A DNA stretch of 64,000 nt from Sipunculus nudus. Taxonomy: Eukaryota; Annelida; Sipuncula; Golfingiida; Sipunculidae. The DNA is taken from contig CM049316.1 in the NCBI GenBank assembly GCA_026874595.1, positions 62,045,176 through 62,109,175 on the forward strand, written 5' to 3'. Below the pieces are notes generated by a model. The model worked only from the letters and a program-made list of their open reading frames with translations, made no database searches and was not told where the DNA came from. Of this stretch, positions 12,540 to 22,487 are shown one piece after another (position 1 is the first letter of the stretch; every line of letters begins with the position of its first letter). The position numbers and the translations under genes were made by a program.

Positions 12540-13390
12540 TTGTTTGAATCAATGACTGTTAGAATGGCCTTTCCTTATCCTTTGATGTAGGTAGCTGTGT
12601 TTGAACCAAGGCAAAAGCTGGCTTGTTTTCTGTATTGAATATGTGTTGATTAGATTGCATTTATAAAATTGAAGCTTCATATTTAAACATTTTGAATAAT
12701 AAAATTATTTGTTGGGTGTTTTGTCTTTTTTGTAGAGTATCAAGACATGTTTCCTGGTATAATAAGCTGTGACTGGTATATCCATCCCCCCTAGTAATGA
12801 TTCTTGCTGCTTCTAATTGCACTTTTTTGAGTTTTTATGACAGCTTTTTCTTCACTAAAGATGTTTCATATGATGGAACCGTATACTAATACAGGTCTAA
12901 TGTAGCTATAAAACATTAGATGAAGGGATTTTCTATCCAAGTACCATTTTATTAATATCAGGATTAGCAGTCTATTACTAGCTTTTTGTACAATTTCATT
13001 TATGTGATTGTTCCAAAGACAATCATGACTTTAGATGCCCAAGTGTTCATGTTGATGAAATTTTTTAATCTAAGTCTCAACTTACATCAGCAGCGCGTAA
13101 TTAGATAAGATTCATTTGCAGCAAAATGTGATAGATAGTGTTTTACTTGCATAAATCTTTACCAACCAATTTTTTACCAAGTGTTTTTTACACAGATCAA
13201 AAATATGTTTGCCACGAAAAATTTATAAAAATTTCTCTACAGTATGTTTTGCAAAATTTTGCAGATACATGAAGCTAAATAACCTGTTCTGTAGTTTAAG
13301 GGATTTGATTTGTCACTTTTTTTATAAATTGGTGTCACATGAGATCTTTTCCATTGTACTGGCAATTCTTCTAACTCCAGGAATATATTA
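12540..13390 (-). mobile_element. Non-LTR retrotransposon remnant in spacer B
   Basis: Same fragment as 5285-6130, with the same internal loss of the RT core. An extra A near 12667 breaks the frame that is still open in unit A. Confidence 0.65.
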
Positions 13391-14125
13391 AATAATCTAT
13401 ACCGTGTAAAGCTCAGTTCAGTTGAACATTCATTAAATTAGTGCACTTTTTTCATTCATTATTTCATTCATTAAGTTAGTGCACTGAGTCACAGCTAAAA
13501 ATTTCGAATGATACCGATCTAACCCATTTCCTTAATTGTTAATATTTTATTTACATTTTGATTAGTACAATATACATCATGGTAAAAAAAAATATGACTG
13601 AGCATGCACATTACTTATTGGTAGGTTTTTTTACTTAATTTAATTCATTTACAAAAGATAATTGCAGGTGTCATTGAAGAACATGGTTTGAAATGAAGAC
13701 AAGAATGTGGGAAAAGAGTCTGATCTAAAAATGGAATTAAAGAGTTGAGGAGGAAACATGGTAGAATGGGTGGATGGATGAATGAAAAGCCAGTAGGGTA
13801 GAGAAATCAAACCTATTTCCTTAAAACTTTGTGTGCATCAGGCCCCTTTCAACTTTTTCTTTATTTAATGCAAAGTACTTTATGCCAAGCTCAAGCTTAG
13901 GTTTTAGATAGAAGATGAGCTGAATTTGTACAGTAAAATATGTAGACTGTTTAATTTTATCTACACTATACTCAGACACAGATGGACACAGATGTTATCA
14001 TAAGATTAAGGGTGGGATTAAACATGGTTTTCTTTCAGGTATGTGAAATGGTTCATTATACTAATCTAACTTTCATTAAAAAAGTGCAGCTGTTATTGTT
14101 TCATAAAATGTTTAACTAATCACAA

Positions 14126-14406
14126 TAGTTTATCACTGGGGCCATTATTCTAATTAATTATTATCAATTCAGACTTATAGATTGGGTAAACAGTCACTGA
14201 GCCATAAAGCACAACCTTAAAAAATAAGATCAAAGACAGATAATGAAGTGAAAAGTGATAATGATGAATACTTAAATAGAACAATTTAATTAATTAGCTT
14301 CACCTCAATTTGTTAATCACTTGGTGTACATATTATAATCAAAGGCCTGAAGAATTATACTAGGTAACATCATGGTCACAGTTTGTTTCATATCAGGTTG
14401 ATCATC
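14126..14406. promoter_or_regulatory. Distal upstream region of homeobox copy 3
   Basis: This stretch matches, inverted, the region upstream of copies 1 and 2 (about 1060-1380) and, directly, that of copy 4 (about 20340-20620). It holds a second TCF/LEF-type GATCAAAG at 14228-14235, which copy 4 also has (20458-20465); copies 1 and 2 have the weaker TATCAAAG there. TTAATTAG homeodomain-type words also occur. Confidence 0.4.
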
Positions 14407-14492
14407 CTAATTAGTTTGTTCTGTGGTTTACCTTACTGTAGGTAAAGAGGGCCCTTTATGTCCAAGATCAAAGTAAGTTACAGGTATTTAAA
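14407..14492 (+). promoter_or_regulatory. Conserved promoter module of homeobox copy 3
   Basis: CTAATTAG (14407-14414), Runx-like TGTGGTTT, GGGCCCTTTATG block, TCF/LEF-type GATCAAAG (14466-14473) and TATA-like TATTTAAA (14485-14492), 142 nt before the start codon. Same order and spacing as the other copies although the flanking sequence has diverged. Confidence 0.6.
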
Positions 14493-14626
14493 CTGAGATA
14501 TCTGAGTATGAATCAACACTTGCAGAGATACATCTGACCAGTAACCACACCAGTTGAGACAGATAAACCTCTATAAACTGGAGAGAAAATAACCTATATC
14601 CGAGGTAGTTTGCAGCATAGACAAAG

Positions 14627-15532
14627 ATGGACAGCTTCAACACACAGTATGGTGCAGGATCCTTCCAAGACAATACCAGTTATCCATATTCAACAAACAG
14701 CACTGGATTCAGTTATGCACCAGCTACAGTGATGCAGTCTTCTGGTTTTCCTACTTCAACACACAGTACTGAGCTTTATCATGCTGCTACCTCAATGGCA
14801 CCATCTAATATGTTGTCTGTTACCAGTCATTCCACTGAACACTCTGGAAGTTCTGCTCCAAGCCTGACACAGATGTCTACAGCTCCACTCTTCTCTTCCC
14901 TGCAGGCAGCTCTACAGCAGGACTGCAACAATACTGCATCATTTGCACCAGTCACCAGCCAGATGCCGCTGACTTTGCGTATGAGTCTACTGAAACTGAA
15001 GCTGTTATCCCTGGAAGCTCTTGACAAGCAGTACATCCAGGAGCTACAGAACTTCTACACCATGGTGGAGTCAGACCGCTACCTCGCTCTGTGCAGCTCA
15101 GCAGCGTTACCATGGCAAGCTCCAAGAATCAACAGTTACTATGATGATGTGCATGGCCGCCTCCTTGATAGGATGGAGCAGTGGTGCAGCACACTAGAAG
15201 CTGGCAAGTCGCAGCAAAGGTTTTCGAGCTCCCTGACAAGTTCCAGCACTGCACCAGTCAGAAAGTCATCCAAGCTGAACACAGTTGCACAGCAGATCCT
15301 ACAGAACTGGTACAGTCTTCATCAGGACAATCCTTACCCAGATGCTGCGACCATTGAGTACCTAGCAAAGATGGGTAACATCAAACCAGAGCAGGTCAAG
15401 AAGTGGTTCGCAAACCGTCGTCTTCGTGAACAGAAATCCAGATACAGGCAAGAGATCATTAGAGGATGCAAGCGCCCCCTAGAGGACCCATGTGACCTTC
15501 AAGAAGATGCTAAACAACCAAGAGAACAGTGA
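14627..15532 (+). CDS. TALE-class homeobox transcription factor, copy 3 (SPILE-like), intact
   Basis: Single-exon gene of 301 aa, start in AAAGATGG context. It has the same layout as copy 2: Ser/Thr/Gln-rich N-terminus, leucine-rich block, then a TALE homeodomain near residues 210-273 with WFANRR from W260. Four residues (QAGQ) present in copies 2 and 4 are missing after FYTM, an in-frame loss of 12 nt. Before the homeodomain it reads QRFSSSLTSSSTAPVRKS, quite unlike copy 2, while the homeodomain itself is almost unchanged (one Lys for Gln in EYLAKMG). This pattern of conserved DNA-binding part and loose linker supports a working gene. It stands head to head with copy 2 and in line with copy 4. 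Confidence 0.9.
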   Translation: MDSFNTQYGAGSFQDNTSYPYSTNSTGFSYAPATVMQSSGFPTSTHSTELYHAATSMAPSNMLSVTSHSTEHSGSSAPSLTQMSTAPLFSSLQAALQQDCNNTASFAPVTSQMPLTLRMSLLKLKLLSLEALDKQYIQELQNFYTMVESDRYLALCSSAALPWQAPRINSYYDDVHGRLLDRMEQWCSTLEAGKSQQRFSSSLTSSSTAPVRKSSKLNTVAQQILQNWYSLHQDNPYPDAATIEYLAKMGNIKPEQVKKWFANRRLREQKSRYRQEIIRGCKRPLEDPCDLQEDAKQPREQ

Positions 15533-15772
15533 TAAGGAAATTATTCTGAATGTGCCAGGAGTGCTTCCCAACCAAGATGGAACTTTCATCTGTTCATATT
15601 TGAATGATGTTTGTATTTGTTTGAATTAAACAAACTCTGCCTAATCCACTGATGAACACTGTTATTTAACACTCTTTTATCAGAATGCTATGTATGGATT
15701 TTATGAATCAGTTTATGTTGTAATTGTAACCTTGCATGTTGATATTAGCAACAGTGTATATAATCTTGTTGA

Positions 15773-15818
15773 AATAAATATGTTGCAATTATTATGAATG
15801 ACTGATTTTCTTAATAAA
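15773..15818 (+). terminator. Two polyadenylation signals after homeobox copy 3
   Basis: AATAAA at 15773-15778 and again at 15813-15818, 240-290 nt after the stop codon. Confidence 0.55.
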
Positions 15819-16290
15819 ACCTAGCAATCCTGAAAATCCTTACTGTTCCCCGTAACCCCTTCCCTGGATACCAAAAGAAATGAGACTTAAAATAAAGCTT
15901 TGATCATGTGATGAAAAATTTATAATTAATTTTTTTTCCTCACTATGCAAATGAATAAAAGGTGCTCTGACAATTCTGACACTAGGTATACATGAAGTCA
16001 TTGCCATGCCCACTTTAAAAATCTCAAACCCCAATCTGCACACCAAGTCTTTCATTTGACAAAGATTAGAAATACCCGTGTCATTTATATATGTGAGGTC
16101 TTGCCAAAAAGTATAAATTTATAGCCAATCAGATCCATCCAAACTACTGCCTGCAGTATAATTGACCACAATACATATTAATTGGATCATGTAACCTAAA
16201 GAATGTCAGATAATTCAGATTACATATGAAAAGTGAAAGACCAGTAAGATCACATTTTTTAGGTTTTTTTTTTTAATGAAAACATATATA
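15819..16290. repeat. 3' flank of copy 3, shared with copy 4
   Basis: The sequence after copy 3 runs parallel to 22060-22415 after copy 4, with shared landmarks such as CTGCCTGCAGTA, CATATTAATTGGA.CATG and CCAGTAAGATCACATTTTT. So the unit that duplicated to give copies 3 and 4 included both flanks. No gene is seen in it. Confidence 0.75.
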
Positions 16291-16299
16291 TATATATTG

Positions 16300-16460
16300 T
16301 ATTTCAATATTTAGGCTATTCCACTTGGTGATAGTATTGTGTAAAAATGATTTTCGTTAAAGTGATTTGTTGGCATGAACTGAGTTGACGGACTGGTACC
16401 TATTCTCAGAACATTGTCATGTATTGAATGGTGAGGGGTAAAAATGGCACAGGTATAAAT
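16300..16460. repeat. Displaced piece of spacer sequence
   Basis: This stretch, starting TGTATTTCAATATTTAGGC, matches 11868-12020 of unit B and the same part of unit A. In spacer C it sits before, not after, the piece that corresponds to 11405-11660, so the spacer has been rearranged. Confidence 0.65.
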
Positions 16461-16464
16461 GGCA

Positions 16465-16925
16465 AATGTGCCATGGTCAAACTTGGGCAAAATTTAAGGT
16501 ACTAATTATATATTTATACTAAAAACTTATACAATTTGAAAAATTCAGAACTAATTTTTGGTATTCAATTGAATCTTGATTAAATAATGTTACATTCCTG
16601 ACAAAAAATCTCTAGCTATAACAATCCTCTTGTTAAGGGAGTAAATATATTTCTTGATTTTTTAAAAAGTGCATCATGTTAGGGCCCATAACTTAAAACA
16701 ATTACGCAATACTGACATCATTTCTGGCATGTGCTTAGCGAATGTATAGAAAAATATGTATATTATATATGATCAAAGTCAGATCAGTGGTTTTGATATT
16801 AGGCAGTCTTACAGTGTAACATTGGGTTTTTAATGGAAAAATGAAGTTTTTCATTATTATTTCAAAGGAATTAAGTCCTAGTGATCAAATGCTTGGCATG
16901 GAAGAGATTTTGGAGTATGCCAAAT
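16465..16925. repeat. Second copy of the 6940-7400 repeat
   Basis: Diverged but collinear with 6940-7400 (shared words include AATTTTTGGTAT.CAATT and AGGCAGTC.T). It lacks the GGACAGA-rich tail. Confidence 0.6.
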
Positions 16926-17112
16926 TTAAGGAACTTAGAGCTGAAGCTGGGGAGCTTGATGTAAACAAAATGTGACATGGTGCTTGAAAACTTGAATAAA
17001 ATCTACAATTTGATCAACTGGTTTCAAATTTTTGGTGTTAACAGTTGAAATGGTAACAAACACATGCTTTGAAAATTCAATTTGAAAAACAATCCACAAA
17101 ATGCTTTTTGAA

Positions 17113-18011
17113 GATATTCTGCTCACATGGCCAAAGTTGAAAAATCTGATAAAAATTCAATAAAATCAGAAATTGTAGGTAGCCCCGAAACTTGTGGAGC
17201 AGGTACAGACCATCAGTCCCAATGATCATAGTAAGTTTTGTGAAAATCCACCCAAAGGTTTCTGAGAATTAAGGTTCTAAGAGTTTTTCTATATTCAGCT
17301 CTAAAACGTAGAAAAATTGGTCAAGGTCACCCATCTTCCAACTTGACTGAGAAATTGTCAATATAAATCTTCACTGATGAAATAAAATTCCCATGGTGAA
17401 TCCTTTTAGAGATATCTTGCTCACAGGGCCAAAGTTGAAAAATCCGATAAAAATTAATTAAAAATCAGAAATTGCAGGTGGCGCCACCAAACTTGTGCAG
17501 CAGACAGAGACCATCAGTCCCAATTATCATAGTAAGTTTTGTGAAAATCCACCCAATGGGCTCTGAGAATTAAGCTTCTACGTGTTTTCTTATAATCGGC
17601 TCTCGAACGTAGAAAAATAGGTCAAGGTCACCAATCTTCGAACTTGACCAAGATTTTGTCAATATACATCTTCATTGAAGAAATAAAATTCCTACGGTGA
17701 ACCCTTTTAGAGATATCCCGCTCACAAGACCAAAGTTGAAAAATCCAATAAAACTTAATTAAAAATCAGAAATTGTAGCTGGCACCACCAAACTTGTGCA
17801 GCAGGTACAGACCATCAGTCCAAATGACCATAGTAAGTTTTGTGAAATTCCACCCAATGGTTCCTGTGAAAAAATCTTCTGAGTGTTTTTCTATAATCAG
17901 CTCTAAAATGTAGAAAAATAGGTCAAGGTCACCCATCTTAAAACCTGACCGAGATTTTGTCAATATACATCTTCAGCGAAGAAATAAAATTCCTACGGTG
18001 AATCCTGTAAG
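17113..18011. repeat. Three tandem units of about 300 bp
   Basis: Units begin near 17113, 17411 and 17712, each with GATAT...GCTCACA and CCAAAGTTGAAAAATC, and each holds CAGAAATTG.AG.TGGC, ACCATCAGTC, AAGTTTTGTGAAA and GTCAAGGTCACC. A fourth start at 18012 leads at once into ACGGACAGACAGCTTGGATG, the likely right end. I read this as the array inside a short non-autonomous element. No coding frame runs through it. Confidence 0.75.
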
Positions 18012-18328
18012 AGATATCCCGCTCACAAGGTAATTGTTAACGGACAGACAGCTTGGATGACACAATAGCCCATCAGCCTCAGGGCTGAGGGCTAAAAAGG
18101 GTAACAAATGGATAGTTGGATATAATGATAAATCAGATTTGGATTTTAATTTTTACACAGTCATGCAAAGATCAGTGGAAACATTTTGTATCTTCAATAT
18201 AATTTTGAAGGAACTGGAATAATTTCTGGTTCAAAGAGTGGTCTTTACTAGGGTCACCATACAGAATTTATAAGGTGTTGAAAGATATGTCCATATCTTG
18301 TTTGAGGTTGTGATTTCATGTATGAATC

Positions 18329-18332
<4 letters not shown>

Positions 18333-18393
<61 letters not shown>
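18333..18393. repeat. (TA)n microsatellite
   Basis: About 30 TA units. At the matching place units A and B have only a few (CATATATATAATGCACACTC), so it expanded in spacer C alone. Confidence 0.95.
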
Positions 18394-18396
<3 letters not shown>

Positions 18397-18439
18397 CACA
18401 CTCAAGGAAATAATGGTAGGCATCTTCAATCATATTTAA

Positions 18440-19570
18440 ACATTTTGTACAATAAAATTATTATCTGTTGGGTGTTTACCTTTTCATAGAGTATCAAGAC
18501 AATAATAGGTTGTGACTGGTACCATTTACACCCCTGGTAATAATACTTGCTGCTTCTAATTGGCATTTACTCGAGTTTGTCTGACAGCTCCTCATTACAG
18601 GTATTCCATATAATGGAACCGTGTATGGGTCTAAAGTCAGTCTAATGTAGCTATTATACATTAGATGAAGGGATTTTCTATCCAGATACTATTTCATTTG
18701 TTTATGGATTAGTAGTCTATTATTAGCTTTTTGTACAATTTCATTTATGTGATTGTTCCAAAGACAATCATGACTTAAGATGATGCCAAGTGTTTATACT
18801 GTTGAACATCTTTAATTTTAGAACCGCCTAGTATTAGTTGAGGGTGATTTGATTTGCTTGTGGCTAAATATGATAGATTCAGTTTTATTTGCTTAAAACT
18901 TGACCAACCAATTTTTTACCAAGTGTGGATTTTACACAGATCCTCATCAGTTATTTTACCTCAAGGGTTGGATTTTCCACAGTGGTGTAAAATCATAGTA
19001 TCATCAGCAAATGATTTAACATCACTAGTAATGTTGTTTGCAAGATCTTTCATGAACGTCAGGAACAGCTGAGGTCAAAGGATGGATCCTTGTGGTACTC
19101 CTGATGTGTACGCCCAAGCAGAAAACTCATCATCCAATCATATGCTGTGTTCTTTTTTTGTTAAATATTGTACTATCCATCTTAGAAATTTACCTTTGAT
19201 ACCTGCAGAGTTTAATTTTGATAGTAAGCCTCTAATTCATAACTCATCAAAAGCTTTACCTATGTCAAGGAACACTGCTCTTATTTCTTTGTTGTTGTTG
19301 AGTGACTGACAAATTGAGTTATATAGATCTACAAGTTGGTAAGTGGTGTTATTACACGGTATAAAGCCTGACAGGTGAACCAAAAAAAAAGTTTGCCACG
19401 AGAAAATTATAAAAATTTCTGTACTGTATGTTTGACCTGCAAAATTTTGCAGATACATGAGGTTAAAGAAATTAGTCTGTAGTTTAGGGGATTTTGATTT
19501 GTCACCTTTTTCATATATGGATCACATGAGAACTTTCCAATTTAACTGGCAATTCTTCTGACTCCAGGAA
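18440..19570 (-). mobile_element. Non-LTR retrotransposon remnant with RT core (jockey/CR1-like)
   Basis: The minus strand keeps RT motifs in order: SGFIPCNNTTYQLVDLYNS and AVFLDIGKAFDEL (19375-19237), then, with frame breaks, a GVPQGSILGP-type block near 19110-19070 and SFADDT near 19020-19003, where the two Asp residues are the catalytic pair. Downstream come the LIS and LLYQ-type pieces also seen in spacers A and B. The element is broken by stops and frameshifts and cannot be active. It is the parent form of the fragments at 5285-6130 and 12540-13390. Confidence 0.8.
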
Positions 19571-20627
19571 TAAATTCAATAATCTATACAGTGGAAAGCT
19601 AAGTTCAGATGAACATACATTAAAAAAGTGCTATGAATGTACGCCTTTGTCTGTGAAAATTTGGAGTCACAGCTAAAAATTTCTAATAAAACTGATCTCA
19701 CCCCTTTCCTAAATTATCTATATTTTATTGAAATTTAAATTAGAACAATGTACATCATGGAATGATAAACATGGGATTGAGCACAAGCATAACTCACTGG
19801 TAGCTTTTTTCCTGGTTTAATTCATTTACAATCATATGAGCAAGTAAGTGAGCAAAGATAATTGTGTGTCATTGAAGAAGATGGTTCAAAATAAAGACTA
19901 GAATGTAAGAAATGAGTCTGATATTAAAATGGAAATACAGAGTTAAGGAGGTAAAAGAGTGGTATGGGTGGATGAAAGGATAACAGGGAAGAGAAATCTA
20001 ACCCATTTCCTTAAAACTTTGTGTGTATTGGGCCCCTTTCTGCTTTGTATTTATTAAATGCAATACCTTATGATGAGCTCAAGCTTAGTTTTGAGGTAGA
20101 AACTGAATCTGTACAGTAATAGTATATTTTCTCAATCCTAAATATCCTGGTTTCATATGTGGACTGTTATATTTTTTCTGCACTTAACTCAAAAACAGAT
20201 GGACAGATTTATCACCTAATTACTTAAAGTTAAATGTGGGATTAAATATGGTTTCCTGTCAGGTATATGAAATGGTTCCTGAGGATTCCAACTATTATTT
20301 ATAAATTGTAGCTGCTTTGTGTAAAAAAATGTTAACAAATCAAAATAGTTAATCACTGTGCCCACTAATTCTAATTAAATAATATCAAATCAAATTGACA
20401 GCTTGCGAATACAAATATTACAATAATTGAGCTATAGAGCACAACCTCATAATATAAGATCAAAGAGAAGACCAAACAATGATAATAATGAATACTTTCA
20501 TAGAACAATTTAATTAATTAGCTTCATCTCAGTTTGTTTATCAACAGGTGTACAAGCTATTAACAAGGCCTGAAGAAATACACTAGGTAACATCATGGTC
20601 ACAGTTTGTTTCATCAGGTTGATAATC

Positions 20628-20713
20628 CTAATTAGTTTGTTCTGCGGTTTACTTAACTGTAGGTATAGAGGGCCCTTTATGTCCCAGATCAAAGTAAGTT
20701 ACAGGTATTTAAA
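20628..20713 (+). promoter_or_regulatory. Conserved promoter module of homeobox copy 4
   Basis: CTAATTAG (20628-20635), Runx-like TGCGGTTT, GGGCCCTTTATG, TCF/LEF-type GATCAAAG (20687-20694) and TATA-like TATTTAAA (20706-20713), 156 nt before the start codon. The spacings 59 and 19 nt between first bases are those of the other three copies. Confidence 0.6.
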
Positions 20714-20861
20714 CTGAGAGATCTGAGTACAAATCAAAACTTGCAGAGATACATCAGCCCAGCTGAGACAGATTCTTGAGTTAAAGACTACAGATTACCA
20801 AAGTACCTCTATAAACTAGAGAAAGCACCTACGACAGAGGTAGTTTGCAGCATAGACAAAG

Positions 20862-21779
20862 ATGGACAGCTTCAACACACAGTATGGTGCAGGATTCTTC
20901 CAAGACAACACTATTTATCTGTGTTCAGCAAACAGCAATAGATTCAGTTATACACCGGCTACAGTGATGCAGCATTCTGGTATTCCTGCTTCAACACACA
21001 GTACTGAACTTGGTAATGCTGCATCTACAGCAGCGCCATCTTCAGGGTTTTCTATGACCAGTCATTCCACTGAACACTCAAGTTCTGCTCCAAGCCTGAC
21101 TCAGATGTCTTCAGCACCGATCTACTCGTCCCTCGTGCAGGCAGCTCTACAGCAGGACTGTCACAGTACTGCACCAGTTGCACCAGTCACCAGCCAGATG
21201 CCGCTGACTTTGCGTATGAGTCTACTGAAACTGAAGCTGTTATCCCTGGAAGCACACGACAAGCAGTACATCCAGGAGCTACAGAACTTCTACACCATGC
21301 AGGCTGGTCAGGTGGAGTCAGACCGCTACATCGCTCTGTGCAACTCAGCAGCATTACCATGGCAAGCTCCAAGAATCAACAGTTACTATGACGATGTGCA
21401 TGGCCGCCTCCTCAGCAGGATGGAGCAGTGGTGCAGCACACTAGAAGCTGGCAAGTCACAGCAAAGTTTGTCAGGCTACCAGACAAGTTCTAGCACTGCA
21501 CCAGTCAGAAAGTCATCCAAGCTGAACACAGTGGCCCAGCAGATCCTACAGAACTGGTACAGTCTTCACCAGGACAATCCGTACCCAGATGCTGCGATCA
21601 TTGAGTACCTGGCACAGATGGGTAACATCAAAACTGAGCAGGTCAGGAAGTGGTTCGCAAACCGTCGTCTTCGTGAACAGAAATCCAGATACAGACAAGA
21701 TATCACTAGAGGATTCAAGCGCCCCCTGGAGGACCCATGTGACCTTCAAGAAGATGCTAAACAACCAAGAGAACAGTGA
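20862..21779 (+). CDS. TALE-class homeobox transcription factor, copy 4 (SPILE-like), intact
   Basis: Single-exon gene of 305 aa, start in AAAGATGG context. The N-terminal third is the most diverged of the four (for example STAAPSSGFSM where copies 2 and 3 have TSMAPSNMLSV), with one residue lost near 73 and a Val gained near 92. The leucine-rich block at 108-197 and the homeodomain near 214-277 are kept, with WFANRR from W264. Helix 2 to 3 reads AAIIEYLAQMGNIKTEQVRKW, so it differs from copy 2 at Thr to Ile, Pro to Thr and Lys to Arg. The tail RPLEDPCDLQEDAKQPREQ is shared with copy 3. Likely a nuclear DNA-binding regulator like its neighbours; the SPILE-type assignment is inference. Confidence 0.9.
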   Translation: MDSFNTQYGAGFFQDNTIYLCSANSNRFSYTPATVMQHSGIPASTHSTELGNAASTAAPSSGFSMTSHSTEHSSSAPSLTQMSSAPIYSSLVQAALQQDCHSTAPVAPVTSQMPLTLRMSLLKLKLLSLEAHDKQYIQELQNFYTMQAGQVESDRYIALCNSAALPWQAPRINSYYDDVHGRLLSRMEQWCSTLEAGKSQQSLSGYQTSSSTAPVRKSSKLNTVAQQILQNWYSLHQDNPYPDAAIIEYLAQMGNIKTEQVRKWFANRRLREQKSRYRQDITRGFKRPLEDPCDLQEDAKQPREQ

Positions 21780-21953
21780 TAAGGAGATTATTCTGAATGT
21801 GCCCTGAGTGCTTCCCAACCAAGATGGACGGACTTTCATCTGTTCATATTTGTATAATGTTTGTATTTGTTAGAATTAAATTCTCTGCTTAAGCAACTGA
21901 TGAACACTCATATGTTACACTCTTTTATCAGAATGCTATGTATGGATAATATG

Positions 21954-21959
21954 AATAAA
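21954..21959 (+). terminator. Polyadenylation signal after homeobox copy 4
   Basis: AATAAA about 175 nt after the stop codon, at about the same place as the first signal of copy 3 when the flanks are aligned. Confidence 0.5.
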
Positions 21960-22059
21960 TTTGTTGTAATACTGGAACCTTGCATTGTATCTTGCATAGA
22001 TATTTCAACTGTGTACGTTATCTTCTGTTGCAATTATTACTACGAATGACTGACTTTCT

Positions 22060-22415
22060 TAATTAAACCAAACATTTAGGAACTGAAAATCCTTACTCTC
22101 ACCCCTAACCCCTACCCTGGATACTAAAAGACAGGTGACATAAAAATAAGCAAAGATTAAAAATACCTGACCTTTGTGTTGTGTATATGTGAGGGCTTGC
22201 CAAAATGTATATAAAAGACAAATATCGTAATATTCCCCAATCAAATTTTCTAGCCAATCAGATCCAACCAAACTACTGCCTGCAGTAGTGTGTATTATAA
22301 TTGACCTCAATACATATTAATTGGACCATGTAACCTAAAAGAGTTTCAGATAATCCAAATTACATGTGAAAAGTGAAATACCAGTAAGATCACATTTTTG
22401 AGGGTTTTTTTATGA
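22060..22415. repeat. 3' flank of copy 4, shared with copy 3
   Basis: Collinear with 15819-16285. The match stops at a T-rich run (22404-22412), 75 bp from the last AOAH exon in the window, which marks the edge of the duplicated homeobox block on this side. Confidence 0.7.
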
Positions 22416-22487
22416 AAACTTTATTATTTTAGCTTAAGCTAAATTATTTATTTTACCTGAATTATTATTAGTTAATTATTTACTCAC

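Larger units (their letters stand above)
7981..14125. repeat. Tandem duplication unit B (homeobox copy 2 plus spacer)
   Basis: Direct duplicate of 1-6893. Differences are scattered substitutions, small indels, the missing segment next to 10967, and a small local duplication near 13455-13486. Between copy 2 and copy 3 (8797-14626) the two genes stand head to head, and the upstream stretch of copy 3 (14122-14626) is a diverged inverted copy of the upstream stretch of copy 2. No further gene is supported here. Confidence 0.92.
18110..20340. repeat. Spacer C, diverged relative of spacers A and B
   Basis: Collinear with 11405-11660 and then with 12670-14110 of unit B, with the 1 kb between missing. 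More diverged than A is from B. It ends where the copy 4 gene unit begins, just as unit B ends where the copy 3 unit begins. Confidence 0.75.

Noticed and set aside
17113-18011. The 300-bp tandem units as part of a coding gene
   Set aside because: No frame stays open through the units and changes do not favour third positions.
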